Assembly: GCA_002500925.1 (NCBI GenBank)
Contig: DLTN01000102.1
Location: forward strand, 28,034-43,474
From: Gemmatimonadales bacterium UBA7835
Lineage (GTDB): Bacteria > Gemmatimonadota > Gemmatimonadetes > Longimicrobiales > Gaopeijiaceae
DNA: 15,441 nucleotides
Reading direction: 5' to 3'
The translations under genes were made by a program, and so were the position numbers. Position 1 is the stretch's first letter. Every line of letters begins with the position of its first letter. Below the pieces are notes generated by a model that saw only the letters and a list, made by a program, of their open reading frames with translations, made no database searches and had not been told where the DNA came from. Shown piece by piece: positions 14,436 through 15,441 of this stretch.

Positions 14436-15441
14436 TTACAGGAGAATTCCCGCCACCGCCGCAGTCATGAGCGAAGCCATGAGGCCTGCAGCCATAGCCT
14501 TGGGACCCATCCTGGCTAGGTCTTGCCTACGCGACGGAGCGATCGCACCGATTCCAGCTATAGTCATGGCGACCGATCCGAAATTAGCAAAAGTCGTAAG
14601 AGCGTAAATGCCTATCCCCAAGGATCGTGGGTCAACTGATGCACCGTAGGCCAACTCGTTGGAGAGTTCCGCAAACGCAACGAATTCGTTCAAGACAAAG
14701 TCGATACCAATCATCCGTCCAATGAGGTCTGCATCGACCCACGGCACCCCCAGCATCCATGCGACCGGGGCCAGGGCTGATCCTAGAAGGCCTTCTAGGG
14801 TCACCCCAGACGCACCGACAAGGGCACCTAGCCACCCCAGTAAGCCGTTGATCATTGCGACGAGAGCAATAAACGCTATCAGCATGGCACCAACTACCAG
14901 CGCCAAGCGGAGTCCCTCTGCAGCACCACGAGCAGCCGCATCAATCGCGTTGACATCAGGTCGCTCTACCTCTTCGGCCACGACACCTGTCGTGACCGGT
15001 TCTCCGGTCTCTGGGACAAGCAGCTTCGACATCACGAGTGCCGCAGGTGCAGACATCACCGACGCAGCTATGAGATGTCCCGCGGCATCAGGATGGTATG
15101 GCATAAGCATACCGGCATAAGCAGCCAGAACAGTCCCAGAAATAGTTGCGAGTCCAGCGGTCATTATGGCCATCATCTCTGACTCGGTCATTCGCTCTAC
15201 GTAGGGCTTCACCACCAAGGGCGACTCCATCATCCCCACGAAAATATTCGTGGCCGTGCAGAGTGTCTCCGCACCGGACGTCCGCATGGTGCGCTGCATC
15301 GTCCAAGCTACGACCCTCACCACTTTCTGCATTATCCCAAGGTGGTAGAGGACGGTCACGAGCGACGACACAAAGATAATGTTGGGCAAGATGCGAAAGG
15401 CGAAAAACGCGCCCGTCTCAGCAACTACACCATCCGTCGAG
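14436..15441 (-). CDS. CNT-family nucleoside transporter, N-terminus cut by window edge
   Basis: The reading frame runs without a stop to the right edge of the window, so the first part of the gene is missing; 335 codons are visible. It belongs to the concentrative nucleoside transporter family (NupC-like), which imports nucleosides with sodium or protons. The visible part has AFFAFRILPNIIFVSSLVTVLYHLGIMQ, then GMMESPLVVKPYVE (nucleoside and ion contacts), AGMLMPYHPDAAGHLIAASVMSAPAAL, IDFVLNEFVAFAEL, and the C-terminal TTFANFGSVAMTIAGIGAIAPSRRQDLARMG, all in the family's usual order. The apparent start at 15389 (TTG) is not the true start, because the conserved sequence continues upstream of it. 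It is 53 bases upstream of the groES-like gene and may share a transcript with it. Confidence 0.93.
   Translation of the reverse strand, partial: STDGVVAETGAFFAFRILPNIIFVSSLVTVLYHLGIMQKVVRVVAWTMQRTMRTSGAETLCTATNIFVGMMESPLVVKPYVERMTESEMMAIMTAGLATISGTVLAAYAGMLMPYHPDAAGHLIAASVMSAPAALVMSKLLVPETGEPVTTGVVAEEVERPDVNAIDAAARGAAEGLRLALVVGAMLIAFIALVAMINGLLGWLGALVGASGVTLEGLLGSALAPVAWMLGVPWVDADLIGRMIGIDFVLNEFVAFAELSNELAYGASVDPRSLGIGIYALTTFANFGSVAMTIAGIGAIAPSRRQDLARMGPKAMAAGLMASLMTAAVAGILL

Noticed and set aside
1..15441. Mobile element, CRISPR array, tRNA or prophage genes
   Set aside because: No transposase or integrase motifs, no regularly spaced repeats and no cloverleaf seen by eye; the spacers are all under 200 bases.

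Overview
This 15.4 kb window is ordinary bacterial chromosome with dense, short-spaced genes on both strands and a moderately high GC content. I see no rRNA, tRNA, insertion sequence, CRISPR array or phage gene. The taxon cannot be fixed from sequence alone. The mix of exported hydrolases (one probable lipoprotein, one Tat substrate), poor Shine-Dalgarno sites at many starts and an enlarged GroES-like protein would fit an uncultured, possibly marine, bacterium of a phylum such as Gemmatimonadota; that is a guess.

Layout. Positions 55-1242 (+) encode an MFS transporter, convergent with a YtcJ-type amidohydrolase lipoprotein (1346-3037, -). Next comes a copper-homeostasis operon on the minus strand, in order csoR (6033-5755), copZ (5703-5497) and copA (5456-3162). 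A striking C8-TAT-G9 palindrome just upstream of csoR is a very good candidate for the CsoR operator. Divergent from it is pdxH (6183-6836, +), followed by a possible leader ORF and an LctP-family lactate/glycolate permease (7035-8729, +). This permease converges on a creatininase-family amidohydrolase (8755-9510, -) and a Tat-exported metallo-beta-lactamase-fold hydrolase (9674-10630, -). Divergent from that hydrolase is a YfcC-family permease (10768-12123, +), which shares one base with a MutT-like NUDIX hydrolase (12123-12548, +). The NUDIX gene overlaps the 3' end of a convergent RsmF-like rRNA methyltransferase (12527 to at least 13876, -). Upstream of that on the same strand lie a GroES-like co-chaperone with an insertion (13993-14382, -) and a CNT-family nucleoside transporter that runs off the right edge (14436-15441, -).

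How they work together. The copper operon is self-contained: a Cu(I) sensor, a Cu(I) chaperone and a Cu(I)-exporting P1B-1 ATPase. Many of the other genes pair membrane transporters (MFS, LctP, YfcC, CNT) with amide or ester-type hydrolases (YtcJ, creatininase, MBL). This suggests scavenging of small organic acids, amides and nucleosides, but no substrate can be read from the sequence. PdxH, MutT, RsmF and GroES are housekeeping functions.

I did not find a clearly new multi-gene system. The best points to follow up are the CsoR operator, the missing conventional start codon of the rsmF-like gene, the enlarged orphan GroES-like protein, and small upstream ORFs whose stops overlap the starts of both organic-acid permeases.
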